A DNA stretch of 64,000 bases, taken from Stygiolobus sp037389425. Lineage in GTDB: Archaea > Thermoproteota > Thermoprotei_A > Sulfolobales > Sulfolobaceae. Location of the stretch: contig NZ_JBBHKR010000047.1 of NCBI RefSeq assembly GCF_037389425.1, positions 15,747 to 79,746 of the forward strand, in the 5' to 3' direction. Below the pieces are notes generated by a model. The model saw only the letters and a list, made by a program, of their open reading frames with translations, was not told the origin of the DNA and made no database searches. Both the position numbers and the translations under genes were made by a program. Below are positions 38,216 through 46,436 of this stretch, one piece after another (the first letter of the stretch is position 1; the number at the start of each line of letters is the position of its first letter).

Positions 38216-38887
38216 ATGATTAAGTTAACATTTTTCCATGATGTAATTTGTCCCTTCTGTTATATGACTTCTAAAAGGTTGAAAAAAGTAGTAAACGAGT
38301 TTAAGGGGGAAGTAATAGTAAAGCACAAGGCTTTTGCAATCATTTCGTCTTTAGAGGACTTAAAGGCTATAGCTCCTACTGAAGAAGATGCGAGACAAGT
38401 ATTTCTTAATGAGTTCTCTATTTTAAAAAGATATATACCAGATTATGACCCTGAAAAGGTAATAGGTAAAGGAAAAATAAAGTACGTATGGTCTACTCCT
38501 CCTCTGGTAGCGTGTAAGGCAGCGGAATTCCAAAAGGGTGATGAAGGACACTGGGAGTTTTTTGATAGAGCACAAGATAAGTTCTTTCTAGAAGGTGAGG
38601 ACATAACAGACGAAAAGGTACTAGTATCTATAGCTGAGGAAATTGGATTGGACGTTAACAAGTTTAAAGAGGATCTGAATGCTAAGAGGACAAAACTGGC
38701 TGTGATAGAGGACGAAGAAGAGGCAAAAGCTATGGGAATTAGAGGAGTCCCTGCAATATTAGTTAATGACACTTGGTTAATAAGGGGGGTACAGGAAGAA
38801 AATTACTATCGAGCTGTTATAAAGGACATATTAGAACACGGAGAACCTAAGGAAATAAAGTTGAAAGCTTATTGGGAAAAAGACTAG
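38216..38887 (+). CDS. DsbA/FrnE-family thiol oxidoreductase
   Basis: The 223-residue thioredoxin-fold protein has an N-terminal FFHDVICPFCYM with a CPFC active site (Cys12, Cys15). An inserted helical domain follows, then a cis-Pro loop in MGIRGVPAILVN. This matches the FrnE/DsbA-like group (2-hydroxychromene-2-carboxylate isomerase relatives). There is no signal peptide, so it is cytoplasmic. A TATA-like CTTTTTAAATC lies about 27 bases before the ATG. Confidence 0.85.
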   Translation: MIKLTFFHDVICPFCYMTSKRLKKVVNEFKGEVIVKHKAFAIISSLEDLKAIAPTEEDARQVFLNEFSILKRYIPDYDPEKVIGKGKIKYVWSTPPLVACKAAEFQKGDEGHWEFFDRAQDKFFLEGEDITDEKVLVSIAEEIGLDVNKFKEDLNAKRTKLAVIEDEEEAKAMGIRGVPAILVNDTWLIRGVQEENYYRAVIKDILEHGEPKEIKLKAYWEKD

Positions 38888-38974
38888 TATTTTTCTAGTC
38901 TGTTACAACGCCTCTAGTCGTTTTAAAAGTGAATTTTTGGAATATGAAACAAACTACCAGTACTTTTTACATAG

Positions 38975-38994
38975 ATAACACTATATCGTGTTAT
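38975..38994. repeat. Perfect 7-bp inverted repeat between two genes
   Basis: ATAACAC-TATATC-GTGTTAT forms a seven-base-pair stem with a six-base spacer and is followed by TTTTT. It is 88 bases after the DsbA-like gene and 55 bases before the CBS gene. It could be an operator for the CBS gene or a terminator-like hairpin. Confidence 0.5.
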
Positions 38995-39048
38995 TTTTGC
39001 TGAGGATCAAAAGGAAAGCTTATTTGGATAGAGAATAGATAATGAATT

Positions 39049-39432
39049 ATGAAAACTGTTAAGAACTATATGTCGTCACCAGTATTCCAGGTTGAGGCAA
39101 ATACCTCAATTCAAGAAGTATGTAAGTTAATGATGGAAAGAGGAGTAGGATCTGTAATAATAACAGAGAATGGTGTACCAAAAGGTATCTTCACTGACAG
39201 AGATGCTGTAAAAGCGTTTTCGTTTGGTTTAAGCCCCAATGATGAAGTAAGACTCGCTTCAACGCTCGGTAACCTGATCACTGTGGATGAAGACACGGAC
39301 CCGTTCACCGCAATTGATATTATGACAAAGAACAAGATCAGGCACTTACCAGTAAGGGATAAAAGAGGGAATATAGTAGGAATGTTTGCCATAACTGATA
39401 TCTCAAAAGTAATGCACGATATGACCTCTTAA
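39049..39432 (+). CDS. CBS-domain pair protein
   Basis: The 127-residue protein consists of two CBS units, with NYMSSPVFQVEANTSIQEVCKLM and GIFTDRDAVKAF in the first, and LITVDEDTDPFTAIDIM, IRHLPVRDKRGNIVGMFAITDI in the second. Such stand-alone pairs bind adenosine nucleotides and regulate other proteins. The partner is not shown by context. A TATA-like GCTTATTTGG lies about 26 bases before the ATG. Confidence 0.92.
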   Translation: MKTVKNYMSSPVFQVEANTSIQEVCKLMMERGVGSVIITENGVPKGIFTDRDAVKAFSFGLSPNDEVRLASTLGNLITVDEDTDPFTAIDIMTKNKIRHLPVRDKRGNIVGMFAITDISKVMHDMTS

Positions 39433-39463
39433 CTTAAAAAATTCCAGTCGAAAATATTTTCAA

Positions 39464-40099
39464 ATGAAAATAGTAACTTTGTTACCGTTATCAGCTAAGA
39501 ATTTGAAAGAGGTAAATGAAGCAATAGTATCATCTTTAGATAATAACAAACATAAGTACGAAATTTTCTCTCTTTCTTACCAAAAGATATCCGTGGTGGG
39601 CCAAAGTAGCTATGATATGATCTTTTCTCCAGAACTTCTTGAGGGCGAAATGTCCCTATTACACCTTCTTTCTCCTTTAGTTATCAGGACAAACTCATCC
39701 TTATCTTTTCATACTCCACGACTTAGGCCTCCGTTAAAACTCGAATTAAAGGGAAAGAGTCTGTTGATCGGTTCACCTCTAGTTGAAGGGTTAATAAGTG
39801 TTACTAGTCATGATTGCTTGTTGAGTACAGACGAGGAGATCAGGGCTGTTTATCCTTTACCGTTTAGAGATGAAGTATTCGATAACGTAATTCTTTCCGA
39901 GATAATGGATTATGACCTAGTGAAAGAAGCTTATAGAATTACCAAGAGAGGAGGGAAAGGGTTTATCATCGTTCCCTTTTGTGTAGACCCTGTTAACGCC
40001 CTTAAGGTATTGTCAGTAAAGTTTAGAATAATCAATGCTATAGCAAAGAACCGCTTCTGGATTATTGAAGGAATTAAGATTGACTCGAAGCGTGTGTAA
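39464..40099 (+). CDS. Degenerate methyltransferase-like protein
   Basis: In the last third of this 211-residue protein, LPFRDEVFDNVILSEIMDYDLVKEAYRITKRGGKGFII is what remains of the motif IV to VI region of class I SAM methyltransferases (positions about 145-182). The usual glycine-rich motif I and acidic motif II are not visible, so SAM binding is doubtful. The N-terminal 90 residues are not recognised. A TATA-like CTTAAAAAATT lies about 26 bases before the ATG. Confidence 0.6.
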   Translation: MKIVTLLPLSAKNLKEVNEAIVSSLDNNKHKYEIFSLSYQKISVVGQSSYDMIFSPELLEGEMSLLHLLSPLVIRTNSSLSFHTPRLRPPLKLELKGKSLLIGSPLVEGLISVTSHDCLLSTDEEIRAVYPLPFRDEVFDNVILSEIMDYDLVKEAYRITKRGGKGFIIVPFCVDPVNALKVLSVKFRIINAIAKNRFWIIEGIKIDSKRV

Positions 40100-40218
40100 C
40101 TACCTACTGAAAATCTCGTCTTTTGGAGCTAGGATGTCAAAGGTTTAACTACCTCATTTCTTCGGCACTATTTTGAAAAAGAAAACATTTTTAATTCATG
40201 TACAGTTAGCAATACCAA

Positions 40219-40536
40219 ATGGTCAAAGTATACAAGTACGGAGATTATTACTTTGCAGGAGTGAGTCACGTTATTCCAGGTTATTTGCAAGACGTAGTTT
40301 TCGTTTATAAACAAGGTAATAACTGGACTTCAATAAGTGCTGAGAAACTAAGAACTAATAATGGGTCTTTGATACAAATAGCTGAAAGAATAAAGTACGC
40401 TACTCACGAAGACGATATAGAAAAAGCCGTATCAGAGTTAAAAAGGATGGGGATAAAAATCGAGGAAGTAGATAAACCGCCTTTTCCGCTAAAGATCTTA
40501 GAAGGGAAGAAGAAAATACAAGCGGAGTTCGACTAA
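40219..40536 (+). CDS. Small hypothetical protein
   Basis: The 105-residue soluble protein has beta-like N-terminal strands (VKVYKYGDYYFAGVSHV) and a helical middle (EDDIEKAVSELKRMGI). No family is recognised. A TATA-like ACATTTTTAAT lies about 27 bases upstream, so it has its own leaderless promoter. Confidence 0.65.
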   Translation: MVKVYKYGDYYFAGVSHVIPGYLQDVVFVYKQGNNWTSISAEKLRTNNGSLIQIAERIKYATHEDDIEKAVSELKRMGIKIEEVDKPPFPLKILEGKKKIQAEFD

Positions 40537-40653
40537 TCCGGCCCAGATTCAGTCATCATTTTTCAGTTCCGCAGAGACTCTTCATCTCGATGTAGAGGTT
40601 ATTCAGGGTTAATTAACAGACCTTTAAGCCCTGCTTGTTTTAATTCATCTTCG

Positions 40654-40663
40654 TTTAAATATA
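40654..40663 (+). promoter_or_regulatory. TATA-like box of the thermosome gene
   Basis: TTTAAATATA is centred about 26 bases before the ATG at 40685. This spacing favours that ATG over the in-frame ATG at 40664, which lies directly behind the box. Confidence 0.55.
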
Positions 40664-40684
40664 ATGAATACGAGATTTAAAACC

Positions 40685-42289
40685 ATGTCAGTATTGTTTA
40701 AGGAAGGAACTCAAAGAGAGAGTGGTGTAGAAACAATAAAGTCGAACATTTTAGCAGTTAGGACATTAGCAGAGATGTTAAAGACTAGCTTGGGACCGAG
40801 GGGTATGGACAAGATGCTAATAAGTGGGACTTCTGACGTCACCGTAACTAACGATGGAGTTACGATAGTAAAGGAAATGGATGTTCAACACCCAGCAGCT
40901 AAGATAATAGTAGAGGCTGCTAAAGCACAAGATACACAAGTTGGTGACGGTACTACATCAGCCGTAGTACTAAGCGGTTTCTTAGCTGAACAAGCTGAAA
41001 AATTACTAGATCAGAAGATCCACCCGGTCACAATTATTGACGGATACAAAAAAGCCCTTGAATTCTCACTTGAACTCGGAAAGAGGTTCGCCCTCAAGGT
41101 CGATCCAAATGACAGAAAGATCTTATCTCAAATAGCATATACTGCACTTAGTAGTAAGTTCTTTTCCTCCTCTACTACTTTAAACAAGATCATAGACATC
41201 TCAATCGATGCTGTACTGAGCGTGGCCGAGAAAGTAGGAGACCAATACGTAATTGATATGTCAAACATTAAATTCGTGAAAAAGAGAGGAGAAAGTGCTG
41301 ATGAAACAGAACTCGTAAAAGGATTCGTCTTAGATAAAGAAGTAGCTCATGAAGGGATGCCGAGAAGAGTTGAAAAGGCTAAAATTGCCGTAATAGATTT
41401 CGGCTTAGAAGTAGAAAAGCCAGAGATTTCAGCTAAAATGAGCTTTACCGATCCTGAACAGATAAGGGAAGCTTTAGAAGAGCAGACAAAGTATGTTAAA
41501 TCACTTGTGGATACATTAGAAAAGCTCGGAGCCAAAGTAATCATCGGACAAAAAGGTATGGATGATATTGCATTATACTTCTTAGCAAAGAAGGGAATAA
41601 TCGCAGTAAAGAACGTAAGTAGAAGTGATTTAGAGAAAGTAGCTAAGGCAGTTGGGGCTAAAATAATATCGTCCATTAAAGATGCTTCGTCTGACGACTT
41701 AGGCTATGCTGAAATTGTAGAAGAAAGAAAAATTGGGAACTCGAAGGCAATATTTATTGAAGGGGCTAAAGACGCTAAAGCTGTTACAGTTTTAGTGAGA
41801 GGCTCCAGCGAGATAGTGATGGACGAAATCGAGAGAAGCTTCCAAGACTCAATAAATGCAGTTAAGAACGTTCTCAACTACCCGTACATAGTAGGCGGTG
41901 GAGGAGCTTACGAAGTAGAGCTTGCTATGAGACTAAGGGAGGAAGCTAAAAAAGTAGGAGGAAAAGAACAGCTAGCAATTGAGGCCTTTGCAGATGCATT
42001 AGAAGAAATAGCTACAACTTTAGCTGGAACCGCTGGGATGGACGAAATTGAAACTATAGTTCAGCTCAGGAACTTACATGCAAAGGGTTATAAATTCGCG
42101 GGAGTAAATGTAGAGAGCGGAAAGATAGAAGAAGATATGATGAAAATAAATGTCATTGACCCGTTAGTAGTAAAGGAAAGTATCCTAAAAAGCTCGGTAG
42201 AAGCTGTAACAGCATTATTGAAAATTGATGACTTCATAGCAGCAGCCCCCATGAAACAAAATCCACAACAGCAACAGCCTTATGGTTAA
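40685..42289 (+). CDS. Thermosome subunit (group II chaperonin), probably gamma type
   Basis: The protein of 534 residues has LGPRGMDKMLI, TNDGVTIVKEM, QVGDGTTSAVVLSG and the late VGGGGAYEVELAMRL, all TCP-1/thermosome signatures. It folds proteins in an ATP-driven double ring. The divergent N-terminus and the Gln/Pro-rich short C-terminus (QNPQQQQPYG), lacking the Gly-rich tail of alpha and beta, suggest the gamma subunit of Sulfolobales; this assignment is from memory. The start at 40685 is chosen from promoter spacing. Confidence 0.93.
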   Translation: MSVLFKEGTQRESGVETIKSNILAVRTLAEMLKTSLGPRGMDKMLISGTSDVTVTNDGVTIVKEMDVQHPAAKIIVEAAKAQDTQVGDGTTSAVVLSGFLAEQAEKLLDQKIHPVTIIDGYKKALEFSLELGKRFALKVDPNDRKILSQIAYTALSSKFFSSSTTLNKIIDISIDAVLSVAEKVGDQYVIDMSNIKFVKKRGESADETELVKGFVLDKEVAHEGMPRRVEKAKIAVIDFGLEVEKPEISAKMSFTDPEQIREALEEQTKYVKSLVDTLEKLGAKVIIGQKGMDDIALYFLAKKGIIAVKNVSRSDLEKVAKAVGAKIISSIKDASSDDLGYAEIVEERKIGNSKAIFIEGAKDAKAVTVLVRGSSEIVMDEIERSFQDSINAVKNVLNYPYIVGGGGAYEVELAMRLREEAKKVGGKEQLAIEAFADALEEIATTLAGTAGMDEIETIVQLRNLHAKGYKFAGVNVESGKIEEDMMKINVIDPLVVKESILKSSVEAVTALLKIDDFIAAAPMKQNPQQQQPYG

Positions 42290-42332
42290 ATAATTAAGTC
42301 GTGAAAGAGTTTTTTATCCATAATATTGTATT

Positions 42333-42806
42333 ATGCCGTTGATGAATAAACTGACTCTCTTAGGAGTTATTCTAATTATCATCGGTGTAATACTATTTGT
42401 ACTAGATTCGACCGTAGCACCAACCTTAATAAAGCCCTCAGTTAGTGGGAGCACTGTTATCCCTTCTAAAGGAGAATTTAGACTTCCATTAGCTGGAAGT
42501 TCTATTACTACTGTCCTATACAATTCTTCTGGAACGCTACAACTAGAGAATCTACCCAATACTTCCGTTAAAGAGAATTTGTCTCAGGGACATCTAGTAA
42601 CAGTTGAAAACTTGAACTCAACTCCTAGCTACATCGTATTTTACAATCCGAATTCCTATAACGTGACCCTAACTTACAAGGAGTCAACTGTAAACATAGG
42701 ACAAGCCGCGACTATAGGAATTCTATTTATAGTGTCAATTGCTTTGTTTATAGTAGGAGTAGTAATAGCAATATATGGGTTTATAAGAGGTAGAAGGAGA
42801 GCATAA
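42333..42806 (+). CDS. Membrane-anchored protein with N- and C-terminal helices
   Basis: The 157-residue protein has a transmembrane helix at residues 7-28 (LLGVILIIIGVILFVLDSTV) and another near the C-terminus (AATIGILFIVSIALFIVGVVI) with a basic RGRRRA tail. Between them lie about 90 residues rich in Ser, Asn and Thr with several N-x-S/T sites, probably outside the cell. No family is recognised. TTTTTTATC about 23-28 bases upstream may be its promoter. Confidence 0.65.
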   Translation: MPLMNKLTLLGVILIIIGVILFVLDSTVAPTLIKPSVSGSTVIPSKGEFRLPLAGSSITTVLYNSSGTLQLENLPNTSVKENLSQGHLVTVENLNSTPSYIVFYNPNSYNVTLTYKESTVNIGQAATIGILFIVSIALFIVGVVIAIYGFIRGRRRA

Positions 42807-42844
42807 TAAATAATAATATTTGATTTACTTAATACTGTTCTCTT

Positions 42845-43666
42845 ATGAGGTATAACAAACCCGTTTTAGCTGTGCATGGTGGTGCTGGAGATTGGAACAA
42901 AAGGGATAGTGATAAGGCATTAAGCGAGATCAAGAAAGCATTAGAGAGGGGGTTCGAACAGTTTAAGGCAGGATCTTCAATTGAGGCTGTGGTCGAGGCT
43001 ATAGCCTACATGGAAGATTGCGGAATTTTCGATGCCGGGGTAGGAAGTGTGAAGAACCTAAAAGGGGAAGTAGAAATGGACGCAGGGATAATGCATGGTA
43101 ACACTATGTCTGTAGGTGCAGTAGCCTCTACGAGGGCCAAAAACCCCATTAAAGAAGCGTTAAAAGTAATGAAACTTACTAAACACGTACTACTGGTAGG
43201 TGAGAGAGGAGACTTAACACTAAAAGAACTAATAGGTTCCAGCACCATATCTGGCGATACAGTGGGGGCGGTAGCATTGGACAAAGCCGGGAATTTGGTA
43301 GCAGGGACCAGCACTGGAGGAATTTCCGGTAAACTGCCTGGGAGGGTAGGGGATTCTCCAATACCTGGTGCAGGTTATTACGCTACTGAAAAAGTCGCCG
43401 TCTCCTCTACTGGTACAGGAGAGATAATTCTGAAAATTTTACCCGCAAAAGAAGTAGATATCCTCGTTTCAATGGGATTTATGCTTGAAGATGCTATAAG
43501 GAGTGTCGTTAATAAAATAACTGACAGATTTGGAACGGATAACATAGGGCTGATAGGTGTTGACTACAGAGGTTTCGTATCAGCTCATTATAACACAAAA
43601 GGTATGGCTAGGGGTGTAAAAGACCAACAAACCCTTCGTGCTTTCATATTTGAAGGGGAACTCTAA
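42845..43666 (+). CDS. Isoaspartyl peptidase/L-asparaginase (Ntn hydrolase)
   Basis: The 273-residue protein has AVHGGAGDW at the start, DAGVGSVKNLKGEVEMDA in the alpha part, and the self-cleavage site SGDTVGAVALD. Thr139 would be the new N-terminal nucleophile of the beta part, and GTSTGG follows. The residue before Thr is Asp rather than the more common Gly. The enzyme removes isoaspartyl residues from damaged peptides or hydrolyses asparagine. Confidence 0.9.
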   Translation: MRYNKPVLAVHGGAGDWNKRDSDKALSEIKKALERGFEQFKAGSSIEAVVEAIAYMEDCGIFDAGVGSVKNLKGEVEMDAGIMHGNTMSVGAVASTRAKNPIKEALKVMKLTKHVLLVGERGDLTLKELIGSSTISGDTVGAVALDKAGNLVAGTSTGGISGKLPGRVGDSPIPGAGYYATEKVAVSSTGTGEIILKILPAKEVDILVSMGFMLEDAIRSVVNKITDRFGTDNIGLIGVDYRGFVSAHYNTKGMARGVKDQQTLRAFIFEGEL

Positions 43667-44115
43667 TGAATCTCTCTATTTAGCTGAGATATGGTGTCAA
43701 TGTTTCTAGGCTGGTATTAAGTTGACCTGAATAATTGAAGACACGAAATCCAAGTCAAGTAATGTATAATTAACTTAACATTAGAGCCTTTTTTCTTATT
43801 ATTACTTTGTAGACAATTCTTTCCGGTAATATCAGATTAAGAAATACTTAAAATCGACAATAACAAATGCTGAAATACTCTCAGGTGTAACAAACACGCG
43901 TCAATTCACTTTCTACTGTTGTAAACTGACAGATCCCTTAAGATCCATGATTAGACCTCTTTATCTCTTTGAAAGGATCATGTTTACAGAGAATGTTTTA
44001 ATGTGAGCAATTTAAACTAAAATATAACTAAAATATAAAGGTCATATACTCTCTTTTCCTTCGTTAAGCAATATATATCAAATAGCATTATATAATCAAA
44101 TTATAACAATTATTC
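43667..44115. other. Gene-free 449-base intergenic region
   Basis: No reading frame of note and no tRNA-like fold was seen. It is AT-rich, with a tandem repeat at 44015-44036 and a TATA-like CATTATATAATC about 26 bases before the MFS start at 44116. Confidence 0.5.
44015..44036 (+). repeat. Perfect 11-bp tandem repeat, two copies
   Basis: AACTAAAATAT occurs twice in a row, 80-101 bases before the start of the MFS gene. The spacing of about one helical turn makes it a possible regulator binding site. Confidence 0.6.
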
Positions 44116-45231
44116 ATGGCTCTAAAGAACAAGGGAGAAGTACTGAAGATCTCTTTCTCAGCATTCTTTGCAGACTTAGGATATCAAGCAGCAGTTGGAG
44201 CCTTACCTATATTACTTGTAGTATACTTCCACGCACCAGTAGTCATTTATGGCATTGTAGAGGCGTTAAACTACGGTGGAGGAAGTCTAATTTCTCTATT
44301 GGGGGGATACATGGCGGACAAAATAGGAAGTAAAGTCATAGCAGTTACTGGTAATGCATTGATCATAATATTATCATTTACCGGATTAGCCCAGAATTAC
44401 GTTGAAGCTGCCCTATTATTTGTAGCCGGATGGTGGTCGCGGAACTTCAGGACCCCAGCAAGGAGGGCAATGTTAGCTGAAGTGACTTCTGAAGAAGAGA
44501 GAAAGGAAGCCTACGGCATTTTACATTCTTTAGACATAGGAGGGGCAATGCTGGCTGTAACGTATTTGACACTATCGCTCTATTTCAACATATGGATAGG
44601 TTATGTGTTGTTATTTAATGCAGTTCCTCTCACAATTTCTACGTTGCTATTGTTGATAGTGAAGGCTGGAAGGAAAGGTACAGCAAGAAGACCCAGAAAA
44701 ACAGCACTATTTCTAGTTATTTCTACTATGTTTTTTGGCTTTAGCCAATATAGTTTTGGTTTCCCGATACTCACAGCATACGATTTCTCACATAAAACCT
44801 ATTTGGCTACTGTAACGTACGGAGTTTTCTTAGGTTTCTCTTCTCTTTTCGGATATATCTTCGGCAAGATAAGACTGGAGAGTTATAAAGGACTTGCTTT
44901 CTTAGGTTATTTACTGGCAAGTATTGCTACTCTGGGTTTTGCCCTTCTATCATCAGGAGGTCTAATCTTCATATACTTGTTATCGTCAATAATGGGGATC
45001 GCTGTAGCATCAACCGAGACTTTCGAACCTACAATTATGTCGAAACTAAGCCCAGAAGGTTTAGGCTCGGGAATGGGTGCTCTATCCTTCGGAAGAAGTA
45101 TAGGACTCCTTATTGGAAATTCGTTAATGGGCTTCTTGTACCAAATAAGTTATGTATACGCCTACTTATTTGCGTCAACAATGTCGTTCATTGCGTTCTT
45201 AATAGTCGTTTCTAAAATTAGGGAGGGTTAA
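44116..45231 (+). CDS. Major facilitator superfamily transporter
   Basis: The 371-residue protein has about 11-12 helices. The MFS motif between helices 2 and 3 is GGYMADKIGSKV. WWSRNFRTPARRAMLAEVT is typical of multidrug or anion MFS proteins (RNxxxPxR). The long upstream region with repeats suggests regulated expression. Substrate unknown. Confidence 0.88.
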   Translation: MALKNKGEVLKISFSAFFADLGYQAAVGALPILLVVYFHAPVVIYGIVEALNYGGGSLISLLGGYMADKIGSKVIAVTGNALIIILSFTGLAQNYVEAALLFVAGWWSRNFRTPARRAMLAEVTSEEERKEAYGILHSLDIGGAMLAVTYLTLSLYFNIWIGYVLLFNAVPLTISTLLLLIVKAGRKGTARRPRKTALFLVISTMFFGFSQYSFGFPILTAYDFSHKTYLATVTYGVFLGFSSLFGYIFGKIRLESYKGLAFLGYLLASIATLGFALLSSGGLIFIYLLSSIMGIAVASTETFEPTIMSKLSPEGLGSGMGALSFGRSIGLLIGNSLMGFLYQISYVYAYLFASTMSFIAFLIVVSKIREG

Positions 45232-45344
45232 ACAATCAGAGATTTTTTTTGTTTCGTATTCTAATAATTAAAGGATTTCAGTTCTTTTTCCATAAAAATA
45301 GAATTCCACAATGTTTTAATTATCCGTAAAATATAATTATAAAT

Positions 45345-45818
45345 ATGACAGAGGAGTATTCAAGAGATCTTGAAAGAGCAGAAGAGTACGAGCAAATTAC
45401 AGCTAGAGCAACAGCTCTAGGAAAAAACAAGATGGAATTAAGTACCGGACTTATTATAGCTGCCAGATATGCAGACAAACTTAGGAGAGTTGCTCTAGTA
45501 GCTTTCAGTAAAATGGTTCCAAAGGAAGTAATTATTAGAGACATTGCAGAGTTAAATAAACAGCTCTACGACAAGATCGTTAATGAAATGAAGCTTGACA
45601 AGCTTAGTGTGATTAAGATTATAGTAGATGCAGAATATGACGAGCAAAATAAGAAGTTAGTATTCTCTAATCTGAGAATTTTAAGGTACTATAATGAAGA
45701 AGAAATCAAAAAGATGTGTAAGAGTTATGAAGATAAGATAAAAGCACTAGAGGAAGATATTCAGAACTATAAGAAAAAAGTAGTTCAGATAGAACAACTC
45801 CTGAAGTCAATGGAGTAA
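45345..45818 (+). CDS. Conserved crenarchaeal protein, DUF2258-like
   Basis: The 157-residue protein has LSTGLIIAARYADKLRRVALVAFSKM and a following helix-strand pattern that I tentatively match to the crenarchaeal DUF2258 family, relatives of which have been linked to single-stranded DNA binding. The C-terminal third is a coiled coil (KIKALEEDIQNYKKKVVQIEQLL). No membrane segment. The function is not established. Confidence 0.6.
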   Translation: MTEEYSRDLERAEEYEQITARATALGKNKMELSTGLIIAARYADKLRRVALVAFSKMVPKEVIIRDIAELNKQLYDKIVNEMKLDKLSVIKIIVDAEYDEQNKKLVFSNLRILRYYNEEEIKKMCKSYEDKIKALEEDIQNYKKKVVQIEQLLKSME

Positions 45819-45824
45819 GATAGT

Positions 45825-46091
45825 TTACTGTTTCTTTTCTTCACTCTTGCTCTTCTCCTCTTGTTTTTTGTTAATACTTTCAACATATTTTACTAATGCA
45901 TCTACGTTCTCCTTGTGGACACTTTTTCTCCTCTTGTCAATTCTTATACTTAATTTCTTAGCTTGTAGTAAAGTGAGCTTTGCTTCCTTTATTTCGCCTA
46001 AGCTAAACCCCCTTCCTTCTTTAGTTTCCTTTCTCTCGTACTTATACTCGAAATGGTAGTTAGGCCTCTTAACGATAGGCCTAAGCTCCAT
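45825..46091 (-). CDS. rpl13e: 50S ribosomal protein L13e
   Basis: The 88-residue basic protein has RPNYHFEYK at the start, GRGFSLGEIKEAKL and VDKRRKS-like IDKRRKSVHKENVDAL, the signature of L13e, which occurs in crenarchaea and eukaryotes but not in bacteria. The C-terminus is a Lys/Glu tail. It is convergent with the DUF2258-like gene, six bases apart. Confidence 0.9.
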   Translation of the reverse strand: MELRPIVKRPNYHFEYKYERKETKEGRGFSLGEIKEAKLTLLQAKKLSIRIDKRRKSVHKENVDALVKYVESINKKQEEKSKSEEKKQ

Positions 46092-46436
46092 ACTAAGATA
46101 AATTATATACGTCTCACTTTAAAATTAACGTCGAAGTGAGTTTTAAATAAAGAACCTACTTAGAAATAAACATCATACTTTTCTACAGTGTCTAACTAAG
46201 CGAGGGAAAAAGCAATCTGTGAATAAGACATTGGTTAATCTAAGAGATAAGGTATAAATTATCACATCCATAGAAGATGCATACATAATAATTTAAACTA
46301 TCTGATGTTTTATTGGTGAATATTTTATAAATAACAATGAGATGCTCGTCATAGGAAAGTCGTGTTATAATCCGCTTACGCTTTACTATCGATAAGGTTT
46401 TTAAACTCATAAGAGAATGTTAAAGTTCGAAGAAGT
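46092..46436. other. Gene-free 345-base divergent promoter region
   Basis: This gap lies between the L13e gene and the SPFH gene, both transcribed away from it. No credible reading frame was seen. A TATA-like GGTTTTTAAACTC about 30-40 bases before the SPFH start is visible, and AT-rich DNA precedes L13e. I see no clear RNA gene. Confidence 0.45.

Noticed and set aside
43667..44115. Hidden gene or replication origin in the 449-base gap
   Set aside because: No sizeable frame, no cluster of origin-recognition-box-like repeats and no Orc1/Cdc6 or WhiP gene nearby.
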